64,000 bases of DNA from Lagopus muta (taxonomy: Eukaryota; Chordata; Aves; Galliformes; Phasianidae), in the NCBI RefSeq assembly GCF_023343835.1, contig NC_064434.1:6739505-6803504 (forward strand). Reading direction: 5' to 3'. This document shows positions 28,801-40,800 of this stretch, one piece after another. Below the pieces are notes generated by a model. That model did not search any database, was not told the DNA's origin, and saw only the letters and a program-made list of their open reading frames with translations. Position numbers and translations under genes: made by a program. Positions within the stretch are counted from its first letter, which is position 1. The number at the start of each line of letters is the position of its first letter.

Positions 28801-31800
28801 TCAGATACTGATTTTAATACACAGGAAGTATAATTGGCAAAAATACATCCTGCTTAGTTGCCTTGAGAAAAGCAGTTTAAATGGAGTGCCACCAGTACAA
28901 GGCGTTCTGCATTTCCTTTTTCTGATCTATTTTTGTCTTTTCGTGGAATTTAGAAACTCAGGTGTGAAGGGCAAATAAACCAAGCAACACTTTTTCTATT
29001 AACATTTTAGCTTCTTTTGTCATAGAATCATAGAATGGCCTGGGTTGCAAAGGCCCACAATGCTCATCCAGCTCCAACCCCCTGCTGTGTGCAGGTCACC
29101 AACCAGCAGACCAGGCTGCCCAGAGCCACATCCAGCCTGGCCTTGAATGCCTGCAGGGATGGGGCATCCACAGCCTCCTTGGGCAACCTGTTCCAGTGCC
29201 TCACCACCCTCTGGGGGAAAAACTTCCTCCTGATATCCAACCTAACCCTCCCCTGTCTCAGTTTAAAACCATTCCCCCTTGTCCTATCACTGTTCATCCT
29301 TTAAACAGCAGTTCTCCTACTGTTTTTACGCTCCCTTAAGTACTGGAAGGCCACAATGAGGTCTCCCTGTAGTCTTCTCCAAGCTAAACAAGCCCAGTTT
29401 CCTCAGCCTTTCCTCACAGGAGAGTTGCTCCAGCCCTCTGATCATCTCAGTGCCCTCCTCTGGACCTGCTCCAAGAGCTTCATGTCCTGGGGGCCCCAGG
29501 CCTGGTTGTAGTACTGCAGATAGATAATTCTCACACATCTGCAATTCCTCATGTTTTCTCCTTGTTTTGTTACCTTTGGAAAGTTCTTAAATATTTCCTT
29601 AAAGGCACTTCTTCTTGAGTAGTTGCTAGTTCTTTGTTGTGTATATTCATTCTATTGTGACATGGTACTTATACAGTAGGGAGGACATTGACTTCTTAAT
29701 TCATCAAATCATTCAGCTTGGAAAAGACCTCAGAACCCCAACCCACCCCTCCATGCCCACTGCCCACGTCCCTCCGTGCCACATCCCCACACCTCTGGAA
29801 CGCCTCCAGGGACAGTGACCCCACCACCTCCCTGTGCTGCTGTGCCACTGCCTGTGTTAATCTTGGGAGCTCAATAACTTACATTTTTAACTGTAAGTTT
29901 GATTTCTGTTTTAGGAGGAGGACCAGAACGTTAGGATAGGTCTTTTCATTTCAGCAGCCCTGGTTCATGTACGAAGTGCTGGTTTTGCGCTGCTCAGCTT
30001 GTACTGAGAAATCAATCTTTTCAGTTGTTGCCTCTTGCTTTTTCATGGTCTTGTTCCCAATAAGTGTAGTTTCTCTTGTGTTGCTGACTAAGAAACAGTA
30101 GTTTTTGGGCTTTTAAACTTGCTGTCCTAAGATGCCACTGTTTTTCTCCTCTCCTGACTCTCTGCTACCCATTTTATCCTTAGTAGCTGAAGAGTGTGGC
30201 AGCGGTGGTGCAATAAACACTGAGTAGGTGCTGAAAACAGAGAGCTAAAGCAACAAAGATAGCATGCAAAGAGTATTCCTATGGTTATAACAGAACGTAA
30301 TTTTACTACTCATCTATTTGGAAATCTTACTTTTCAGTCATGGGGCTTGGAAGCTTGTTGCCATGGTGGGCAGCTTCAAGCCACCCTTATTAAATGAATG
30401 CACTTCTGTCTTGCTTGTGTGTAGGCGAGCAGAAGTGTACGAGGAGGCAGGTATCTGTGTGGCAGTCTCCCTGTACTAAGAATTCAAATCCATTTATTAC
30501 TTACACGTGGGATATCCTGGCACTCTTGTGTAGATAAAGCAGTCTCCTGTGGAAGAGCTGATTGTCCAGTGAGAAAAGTGACTGATATCATAGATTCAGA
30601 TTTGTTTACAAGTCCACTTGATTATTCTGTGAATAGAATCTCTTTCAATTCTAGATGAATGTTCTCCTACTTCTTTCTCATTTCCTTTTTTAAGGAAAGC
30701 AAAAAGGGAGAAGGAGAACCGATGGCAGGAAAATATCCGAAGGGAAGAGGAGGAGAAGAAGAAGCGATTAGAGGAGGAGAGAATGCAGGAAAAGGTTCAG
30801 GAAAAGCTTCATGAAGAGGAGGAGAAAAATAAGCAAGCTGGGATCTTGAGAGAAACAGAGCAACGGCAGAGACAACTGGAGGAAGAGAAAAGAAGGCAAG
30901 AACAAATTGCAAAAGAAGCTGAGGAGAGGCGTAAGCAGAATGAAGAAATAAAAAAGATAAAAGAAGCCACCACTTCTCACGAGGCAGAGAAATGTGCTGC
31001 TAAATTAAACATAAGTGAGAAGTTTGGAGATCTGTTGAAACCGACAGAGGGTAAAAGTCTTAAGCCACCCTGGACCAATGAAGGTAATCTTAGTTAGATT
31101 GTTGCCTTGGTGGTTCTTGTTTTCCTAAGTCATTTTTCATTCCTTAGGTGTATTACTGTGACACCGTGGCACTTACTGCCTCGTGTTATAAGCAAAACAC
31201 AAAGTTCCATGTCTTTAGTTAGCTGTAAATCATCCTGTTGATCCAGTTTGTCTTTATCAGTTTCTCAGTGGTAAAGAGAAGATGGTTGGACTGGGTGATC
31301 GTTTCCAACCTTGTGATTCTGTGATTTGCTCCATTTTTGCCACCAATGGCCCCAGTGGCAAATCTTCCAGTGATTGTGGCTAATGAATTGTAGGTATTGT
31401 TGGAAGCAGAACTACTGTAGCTTTTTTGTAAGGCCTGATCTCTCTGTCATTAAAGCAGAAGGCTAACATGGAGCTTTGTCAGGCGATGAGTGGATGCACA
31501 GGTAACCCTCAGTGATTTGTTAACACTGAAATCCGCTGCTTTTTGCACCACTCAGTGCCTCTGCTTAACAAAAAAAGAACTGAAGTCAACCTGACTTTCT
31601 CTGTAGGTATTCAGAAATCCTTGTTTAACAATATTTTCCCGGAAGGTGACTTTACTGCAACTCAGCTTTCTTTAGTTCTTGCCAGTTCTCGTTAGCCAGT
31701 TTAATTAACTGAGTTAAGCGAGAACCAACTGGGGTGCTGAAAGATAGAATCATAGAATGGCCTGGGTTGAAAAGGACCGCAGTGATCATTAGTTTCAACC

Positions 31801-34800
31801 TCCCTGCTCTGTGCAGGGTCACCAACCAGCAGACCAGGCTGCCCAGAGCCACATCCAGCCTGGCCTTGAATGATGATGAGTTTTCTTATCATTTCAGGCA
31901 ACGCCATCAGTGCTTCAGAATCCAGGAATTCTGTTGCCTTTGTGAATTACAGAGCTTTGTATCCGTTTGAGGCGAGGAATCACGATGAGATGAGCTTTAA
32001 TACTGGAGATATAATTCAGGTGAGATTTGCCATTTGTACTTAACACTTCACAAAACAGTTCCCTTCTGACCCTCAGAGGAAACAAAAGTGGTTTGTGTTG
32101 TTTTGGCTTCCTTTTCAGACACAATTAGCTGTTGAACTGCAGGTGTCTTATTTTAGAAATACACCAGCAGCCACCACCTCCTCTTCTACCACCAACCTCA
32201 ACTAAGCTGACTGGCTGCTGGGATTTGGTTAGCTGCTAATTTTAGCCTGTTTTTTCTTCCTCTGCCTTTGATGATAGGCAGCACGATGGAGACCTCCATA
32301 CTGACATGGGTGTGTAGCACAAATGCTCCACGCTTAATCATTACAGTAAATAAGAAGATTTTTGGGTGCCTTGTGAATAAAGTTATTGGAGGCTCAGCAC
32401 ATTTTTGTCTTTTATTAAAAAATTAAGATTACTGAGAAATATTTGGGCTTCCTCACTTAAGAGCAGCACAGCTCTCTCCTGGTGTCGTCTGTGGATCCTC
32501 AGTGTTGTGTGGCTTTGGGCCCTGTTTGAAGGCAACACCTGAGGCTGTCCCTGCTTGCCTCCACAAGTCACTGAGTTGCTCTGTTACCTGGGGAGCTGCA
32601 TCACCACCGGTGTGTAATCAGCTCAATTCTGGGAGGAGACAGAATTGCAAATGCTGCCCCTGTGAGCGCTGCTCGTGCTGTTTGGTCTACCAGTGGGAGC
32701 TGACATATGATAGATATCCTGTTGTTTCACACTGCAAATTATGTTTTCTTTGTATTTTTATCCTCCTGTCCGTAGGTTGATGAAAAAAATGTTGGAGAGC
32801 CTGGCTGGCTTTATGGGAGCTTCCAAGGACGTATTGGTTGGTTTCCGTGCAATTACGTGGAAAGAATACCAGAAGGAGAAAAAGCTTTGTCTCCAAAGAA
32901 GGCCTTACTTCCTCCTACAGTATCTTTATCTACTACCTCAGCTACTTCAGAGTGAGTTTTGTTATATTTATGTTCAGATTGCTTGTTCAGAGTTAAGGCA
33001 ATGTGCTGCGTGGTGTCAGTGATATTTTAAAAGAAGAGAACTTACTGAAAAACCTATTGGAAAGTCATAGCTTGCATATTTTAAGTATTTGATAGGCTTT
33101 TTTTTCATTGTGTAGAATATGGAATGGCCTGGGTTGCAAAGGAGCACAATGCTCATCTGGTTCCAACCCCTGCCACATGCAGGGTTGCCAACCAGCAGAC
33201 CAGGCTGCCCAGAGCCACATCCAGCCTGGCCTTGAATGCCTGCAGGGATGGGGCATCCACAACTAGTACAAGTAGATACAAGTAGTATCCACAAGTAGTA
33301 TTACTTGTTTTGTATCTATATTTAAAAAAAAAAAAAAGAAGTGATTCTACGTGAAGTGCTTTTAAAATGAAAAGTGCTGTGTGTTTATTACGTCTGTCTT
33401 CAATCTGCAGACCACTTTCACCAAGCAGATCTGTAGAAGAGTCAGATTACCAGAACGTACATTTCTCCAGCCTGAACGTTAATGCAGCGTGGCAACAGAA
33501 GTCAGCTTTTACCCGCACTGTGTCCCCTGGATCTGTGTCACCCATTCATGGACAGGTACGTTGTGTGTTGTGACATAATTCCACCCATCCATGGAGTGGG
33601 GACCAAGAGGACACGTGCAGTGCGTTTCTGAATTAGGATAGTTTCACCTGTAGTTAAACACACAAGGTGTTTGTGAGATAGGAAACAGTGGAGGTGGTTT
33701 CTTAGTCACCTCTGTAAATCATTGACCAGACAAGAAAAAAAAAATAACAGTTAGGAATGAACTTGCTTGGACTGCAATAACTGATGCATCAATGCATGTT
33801 TAACACCCACACCAGTGAGGGTGAGTGCGAACACATCTCTGCTTCTGTCTTACCAGGGGCAGCCCGTCGAGAACTTGAAAGCACAAGCACTTTGCTCTTG
33901 GACTGCAAAAAAAGATAACCACTTGAACTTCTCCAAAAATGATATCATTTCTGTCCTGGAGCAGCAGGAAAACTGGTGGTTTGGAGAGGTGCATGGAGGA
34001 AGGGGTTGGTTTCCCAAGTCTTATGTCAAGCTCTTACCTGGAAATGAGAAGAAAGAGGAGTAAGTGTAACTTTGGCTAGTATTTTATTTGGCAGTTTGCA
34101 GAGGGAGGTGTTCCAGGGTGCAAAGTGATTGCAGTGCAGATTCTGAATGCTCTTTGATTACACTGATTTACACTTTTATTATTTCATTCTTGGAAGCCAA
34201 TTAATGTTGGGCTCACTGCTGTGTAAATAAACAGCCTTACAAGGTGAGTGCTGTGAAAAGTCAGCGGTGGCTGATGATTCATCAGGGTATTTACTGAAGT
34301 CTGGTTAATGCTGGGGTGGCTGCACCATTGTGTGTGAGTTGTTCTCATCATGTTATGATGAAAGTTCTTAGAAATACTACAGAATGAGAGAATTTAGGCA
34401 AAAATCTTTATGGATGTGAACAATTGGTAAATAATACTTTCTAGTTTTATAGTATGACATCGATCTTTGGAGTGTGGTGTGCTCTTGCTTGCTGCTCAGG
34501 TCTTAAAACCAGTGATATCTGTCACCTTTTTAAAAGTGGAGGGAACTTTTGTAATGAAAAAATAGCAACTTGGAGACACTCAAGCGAGCTTAGGCTCATC
34601 CTAATAGAGAGATGTGTTGGCCAGCAGTTTGATTATTCAAAATGTCCTTCTTAATTTCTGCAGACCAGAAGCTGTTTATGCAGCAGTAAAGAAGAAGTCC
34701 AGTGCACAGCTCTACCCAGCGGGAGAAGGTAAGAGTGAATAACTGTGTGATGGAGCTGAAATATGTGAGACGTGTCTGAGCAATTCCTGTAGTGCTTGTC

Positions 34801-37800
34801 CAGAAAATACAGTGCAAATGCTGAGCTATTGTTAGGAGAATCCAAAAATGAGAACTTCAGTAATATTTGTAATTAATTCAGGTTGAGCGTAGCCATCTTG
34901 GTTTTGGTTGGTTGGGTTTGATTTTGTTTGATTGCTTGTGTTGTTTGTTTGGTTTTTTTTGCTTCCTACAATTGGGTGTAAGTTCCCCAGGCTTCTGCTT
35001 ATCTGCAGTCTGTTCCAAGTGTGGTAACTCACTGCCAAATTCATATCTGTAAAACGTTGTGTATCCTTAAGTCAGAGGTGTGAGCACAAGGCAAGCTGTG
35101 ATTGCAGTCTGTAAGGTAGGGTTGCTTCACAGGCTTGCCAGGACATTCAGGGGAGGTTTAGGTTGGATCTTAGGAGGAAGTTTTTCCCCCAGAGGGTGGT
35201 GAGGCACTGGAACAGGTTGCCCAAGGAGGCTGTGATGCCCCATCCCTGCAGGCATTCAAGGCCAGGCTGGATGTGGCTCTGGGCAGCCTGGTCTGCTGGT
35301 TGGTGACCTGCACACAGCAGGGGGTTGGAACTGGATGAGCATTGTGGGCCTTTGCAACCCAGGCCATTCTATGATTCTGTGATGTGATCCACACTATGGA
35401 CACCATGAGGGGTGCTGACATCCATGTTGTTTGTGTCTGATGGACTTTTATCCTCGTATCTGAAACTGTTCTCTCCACCTCTATGTGCTGTTTGTGCAGA
35501 GTACGTTGCACTGTATTCCTATTCAAGCTCTGAGCCTGGAGACTTGACTTTCACTGAAGGTGAGGAAATCCTGGTGACCCAGAAGGAAGGGGAATGGTGG
35601 ACAGGGAGCATTGATGACAGAACTGGGATCTTCCCCTCCAATTATGTCAGACCAAAGGATCAAGAAGTGAGTTCTTACTTCAAGTCTTGCGCAACTCATG
35701 ATGCTTTTTTCTGTTTTAGTGTGTTTCTGTTCTTGATACCTGTTACTGATATACTGATGTTAAGCAGAGATTAAATTGCTCAACAGGAAAGAGGATCCTA
35801 GGGGACTTGAGTCCCAGATTGCTCTAACCACAGTGTCCCATTGCTGCTCTCACAGCAGGATCTTGGCATTTTGTTAAATTAGGGCTCAGAGTTGAAACCT
35901 CCATCTACGTGGCACATGCTTAAAAACAGGGTAAATAAACTCCACTGGATTTATTAAACATGAAAAGAATATTGTTGTGTCTTTGTTACAGGGTTCTAGT
36001 AATGCTGGCAAAACTGGAACAATAAATAAGAAACCTGGTGAGTGCGTTACAACTTTTCACCATTTTGGACTGTGTTTTAAGTGATTAATAAGGCATATAT
36101 GTTCATAGCAGTGTTCTAAGGTCTGCCAGTGTGCTTGCTTACAAGAGAAATAGCAGCTTCTTTCTTTGGAAGTAGCCCTTATCGTAGTGAAAGTATAACA
36201 AAGACAATTCATATGCTTTCTTTCCAGAAATTGCTCAGGTGACTACTGCTTATGCTGCATCAGGAAGTGAACAGCTTAGTCTTGCTCCTGGGCAGCTCAT
36301 ACTTATCCTGAAGAAAAATGCTAGCGGATGGTGGCAAGGAGAGCTGCAGGTGAGTGATTGGAGGAACAGTCACTGTGGCTTGATGAGCAGCAGTGAGGGG
36401 TTGTTTGGTTCAGTTTGAGATGAGCCGCTGAGTAGAGCGCTCTGAAAGCTGGTTGGAAAGTGGCAGCACCTCATTTGAGACTCTTTAATTGATGTGTAAG
36501 TGGAATTTTCGTAGAGCAGATATATAGCCCTACTGTGAAATGGTGCACTGAAATAATTAGCTGCACTTAAAACCTTTGAATGTACAGATTTGTGAGAGCA
36601 TATTAAGATGCAGCTTTATTTGAGTTTGGTTGTTTCATCCTTTAGCCAGATCTTAGCTTCTGAGTGCTTATTAAGCTTAGTGCTTAATTGCTGTTGAAAG
36701 ACCAACTTTGTTTTCCATAGGCAGAGCTGTGTGATGCATCTGTTGTGTTTTTCCAACCCTTATGCTGTTTTGTTTCTTGACTGTGTAATAACCATTTCTA
36801 CAGGCAAGAGGGAAAAAGAGACAGAAAGGATGGTTCCCTGCCAGCCATGTGAAGTTACTGGGTCCGAGCAGTGAGCGAACCACATCAGCTGCCCCCTCAG
36901 GTGAAAAAATGGTTTTATTTGTATTTCATTTCACTTCTGTTATTGAACTGCTTGGATTGTTCACATACTAATTTGAATTAACACTGTGTTTAATGGCTTT
37001 ATCTTGCTGTGCTTTGCTGTAGAAGGTGAAGTCCTAGTCGGAATCTGAGTCTTTGGGCATGTGTGTCCTTCAGATTTAATCTCTGTCCACAAAAGGGAAA
37101 ATCTCCCATGTGTTTACAGTGATCCTGCATGGGGTCCCTGCCCCAGCCTATACTATTTATAAGGCTCTCTAATTTTTCTGCCTGCATTGCAGAGCCAAAC
37201 TCAGTTCATTTGTAAACTCCTTCTTGCCAAACTAGCAAAAACCCTACAGAAAACAAGCAGTCATTGGCAGGCACCTTGGAATTCCATGCAGTGCTCTTTC
37301 TAAGAAGGAAACTGAGCTGCACATCCCACAGTGTATTTTTCATTTCGATACCTGAGTACAGATGAGATGATTTCACAGAAGAGTAGCTTTTCTGGTTGTG
37401 TGGAGCTCCCCGCAGCCATGCTTTGGTTGTACCTGGTTGTCTGGACAAGTCTTCCCTTTGCTGGAACTTGCAGCACATGATGAGCAGCGCACGCTTCCTT
37501 TGCTGCATTTTTCTTACAAAGAATCTGCAAGGTGACCAAACTCGCTTTCTGTGCTGAGCCAAGGGAAGACAGAAGTAAACTTGATTCCTTAGCAAGCTGT
37601 GATCATGTCTGGTGTTTTTCTTCTGTAGCAGTTCATGTGAAATTGTTGTTTCTTTCCTGTGTCTGTGCAAAATACTGAAAAATTGCCTTACTGTTTTGTG
37701 TCACAGCATCCTGCTAACTTTGCTTTTTCTTCATAGTGTGTCAAGTAATAGCAATGTATGATTACATGGCAAACAATGAAGACGAGCTCAGCTTCTCCAA

Positions 37801-40800
37801 AGGGCAGCTTATTAACGTGCTGAGCAAGGATGATGCTGACTGGTGGCAAGGAGAACTCAATGGTGTGACAGGTCTCTTCCCTTCCAACTACGTGAAGATG
37901 ACCACAGATTCTGATCCAAGTCAGCAGTGTAAGCAACAATTTTATTAAAAACCATTTTGTTTCTTTCTTTCAAAAGTGCATTACTGTTCTTTTGCTTTGA
38001 ACTTGGAATTTTGAGTTCCAAGCATCAACTGAAGTTATTGGGATTTTAAATACTCCTTTCTTTAAATACTTTTCTTTGGAACTCTGTACTTGAAATACTT
38101 CTCTGTTTAACCTGCAAATAACCATCAGATCACCAACAGCCAAAGTGCAGTAGTGAGAGTGTGAGGGTGAGCTAGGGCAATACATCTGGGGGGTGTCCAC
38201 CTAAAAGAGAGGCTGACATACAGATATCTGGTGTTTGATAGCTGGTGCTGACTGGAAGCCAGTACAAGAGCATTACGCTTCATTGCAGGGCTTCCACAAG
38301 TTTCATAAACCATGAAAAAAGTGTCTGCTGTAGTCTTCTTTAACTTAAATGTAACAGTTTGTCAATTCAGTAAAAGTAGTCACAAAGGATTTAAGAAAAA
38401 AGAGAATTCTAGCATTAACAAGTGAAGTAATCTGTGGTAGATGTGTCAGTCCTGGCTCACAACTGCTCCTGTCCAGCTCTGATAAATGAGGTGTATGTAT
38501 CAAAGGAACGTTAAGCTGAAAATCAGCAGCAGCAGCCTGAGACCTGAATGCCAGGATATTTGCCTGTCTGAAGGTCAGGTGTTTTCCTGGTTGTTTTGTT
38601 GGGTTTTTTTTGCACATAAATATAGGAAATGTTTCTGGTCCCCCCCCCACCCTCTTGGCTTTTTTAGTTATCGTTTCTTTTGTCAGCTTTCCTCAGAGAA
38701 AATTACCACTGCTCTTACTCCTCCTTCAGCTTTTCATTCTTGGGCACTTGATTTAAATCAACCTTTCATCAGCCCATGGCATTTGTGGCTTTGGGAGCCC
38801 GTTAGGGTTTGGGTGGTTGATGGGAAAGTTGTCCCTTTCACTTAGCAAGTCACATCCCTTCACTTGCTGTTTTTTCGCCAGGCATCACTTGTGTTTTTTG
38901 CAGTACAAAGGCATACATCTGGCATTGTGGTTGATGTATATCCTTAAAAGCCTGCAGCTCTGTGGGAGCAGCTTGCACTTGAGATTTGATGAACTTAGTT
39001 TGGTTGTTAGAATTCCCAAATGTGGTGACAGAGGTCCAGCTTGGGTTGGAAAGCTTGGCTTGTCCACTCAGAAGCTTCGTATCTGGCCAAAGTGCCCCAT
39101 GTGTAGTTAAATCACATCTGTGCTAACGTTGCAGGTAACACATTTTTATTTTATGCACTGACTGTGACTTTGGTGTCAAAAAACTGCTGTGTTTAGATTG
39201 AAACTACTTTTGATTGAGCTTATCTAAAAGATTGATATTTCCTTTGGAAATATTCTGTTTGCATACAGTTTGGACAAAACAGCATAGAGTACAGGTCGTG
39301 AAATGGAGGTTCTGGCTGAGGTTTTCCCCCAGAGGGCGGTGAGGCACTGGAACAGGTTGCCCAAGGAGGCTGTGGATGCCCCATCCCTGCAGGCATTCAA
39401 GGCCAGGCTGGATGTGGCTCTGGGCAGCCTGGGCTGCTGGTTGGTGACCTGCACACAGCAGTGGGGTTGGAACTGGATGAGCACTGTGGTCCTTTTCAAC
39501 CCAGGCCATTCTATGATTAAACACTCCTGAATTTTTCAAAAATGAGAAAGCTCTTAGCTTATCACACTGGTGACTTGTGTAGCTGGATGTGATGAGTGCA
39601 GGATGGTTACATATAACATAACTTTTCAACAAAAGCAATCCTGAGATCAAACTGCAATTGGAAACATTTGATAGATAGCATTTAATGTGATAATCTTTCT
39701 CATTGTTTGCTGGTAGATGATTAAGCTGTCTTGATCTCAGCCTTTGGATTGTGGCTGTGTGAAGAGAGTTGTCCTTTGAGATGGCACTGACAGCACCAGG
39801 CAGCAGCAGTCAGCAGAGAGCAGGTGTCATCCCTACTTGGGCAGAGTGAATATTGCAGTGCTTCTGTTTACAGACACGAGTTTCTCCCACTGTCTCTCCT
39901 GGCCAGTTGAATGTATTTGAATGGGAACAAATTGGGTTTACTCACAGAGGTTTGAGGCTTGTGAGAATTCTGCTTTCCCCTCAAATTTAAGCCCTGTTAT
40001 ACGGAACACCTTTGTACCCAGTCTTTCCTGGGGCTTACTGGTTATCCTGTGGTGCAGACCTCCCTAACAAGGTTCCCTTGGTTCACCTCTTGAGCTGTGT
40101 CAGCAGCTCTCTGCACAGAAGCAGCTGTGCTGACAAGGATGACTTCTTGTTGGCATGCATTCTGCCATAGGGCTCTGCAAGGAAAAGAACAATTCAGGGT
40201 GCCATAGCTCTGCCAGCAGCTCTTACTGCAACCCAGACCTTGGTCATTGCAGAACAGGAAATATTGAATCATGCTCTCAGTGATCTTGGTATTTGTGAGA
40301 GTTGCTCACGTTTAGATAATGTTTGATTAGCCCTTGTTCTGGTGTCTGTCCCAAATCATCCACATAAAGAAGATGTGCAGGAGGCTTTAAAGCATAAGGA
40401 GCTGTATATTTACCTAAAGGGATGTGTGTTACCTTCTGTTCTTTGAGTGCTCCCCCATCCATCCAAGGTGAGATCTTGTGGCACGGCTGGTATCTCCATG
40501 GTGCAGGCCTGCCATGTGTTCTTCCTGCTCTTGGCATGCATAGGGCAGCAGTGTGAATTTCCTGGATGTTTTTAGGACCACTACTGGATCAACCCAGTTT
40601 CCCCCCCCCCCCAGAACCCTACTTCTACACATGACATATTGGAGAGATGAGCTGAGTCCTGTCCTTTCAATAGGAGCTGCCTTTCCAGAAGTTTCTCTGT
40701 GCATGAAAGTTCATAATTCCTGTGCACCATCATCTGATTAGTGAAGCTGACCCATTCTCAGGGATGTTCATAGAGCTAAGTTCTGCACTGACGTGCTTGG

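Noticed and set aside
32020-32775. Possible neuronal microexon inside SH3A, as in ITSN1
   Set aside because: No short segment encoding a VKGEW-like insertion with splice sites was found in this intron.
37206-37670. 154-codon minus-strand ORF between SH3D and SH3E exons
   Set aside because: No recognisable homology and it lies wholly in an intron.
40603-40613. Homopolymer C run (also near 38,641)
   Set aside because: Simple homopolymers with no flanking structure; possibly prone to sequencing error but not a feature.
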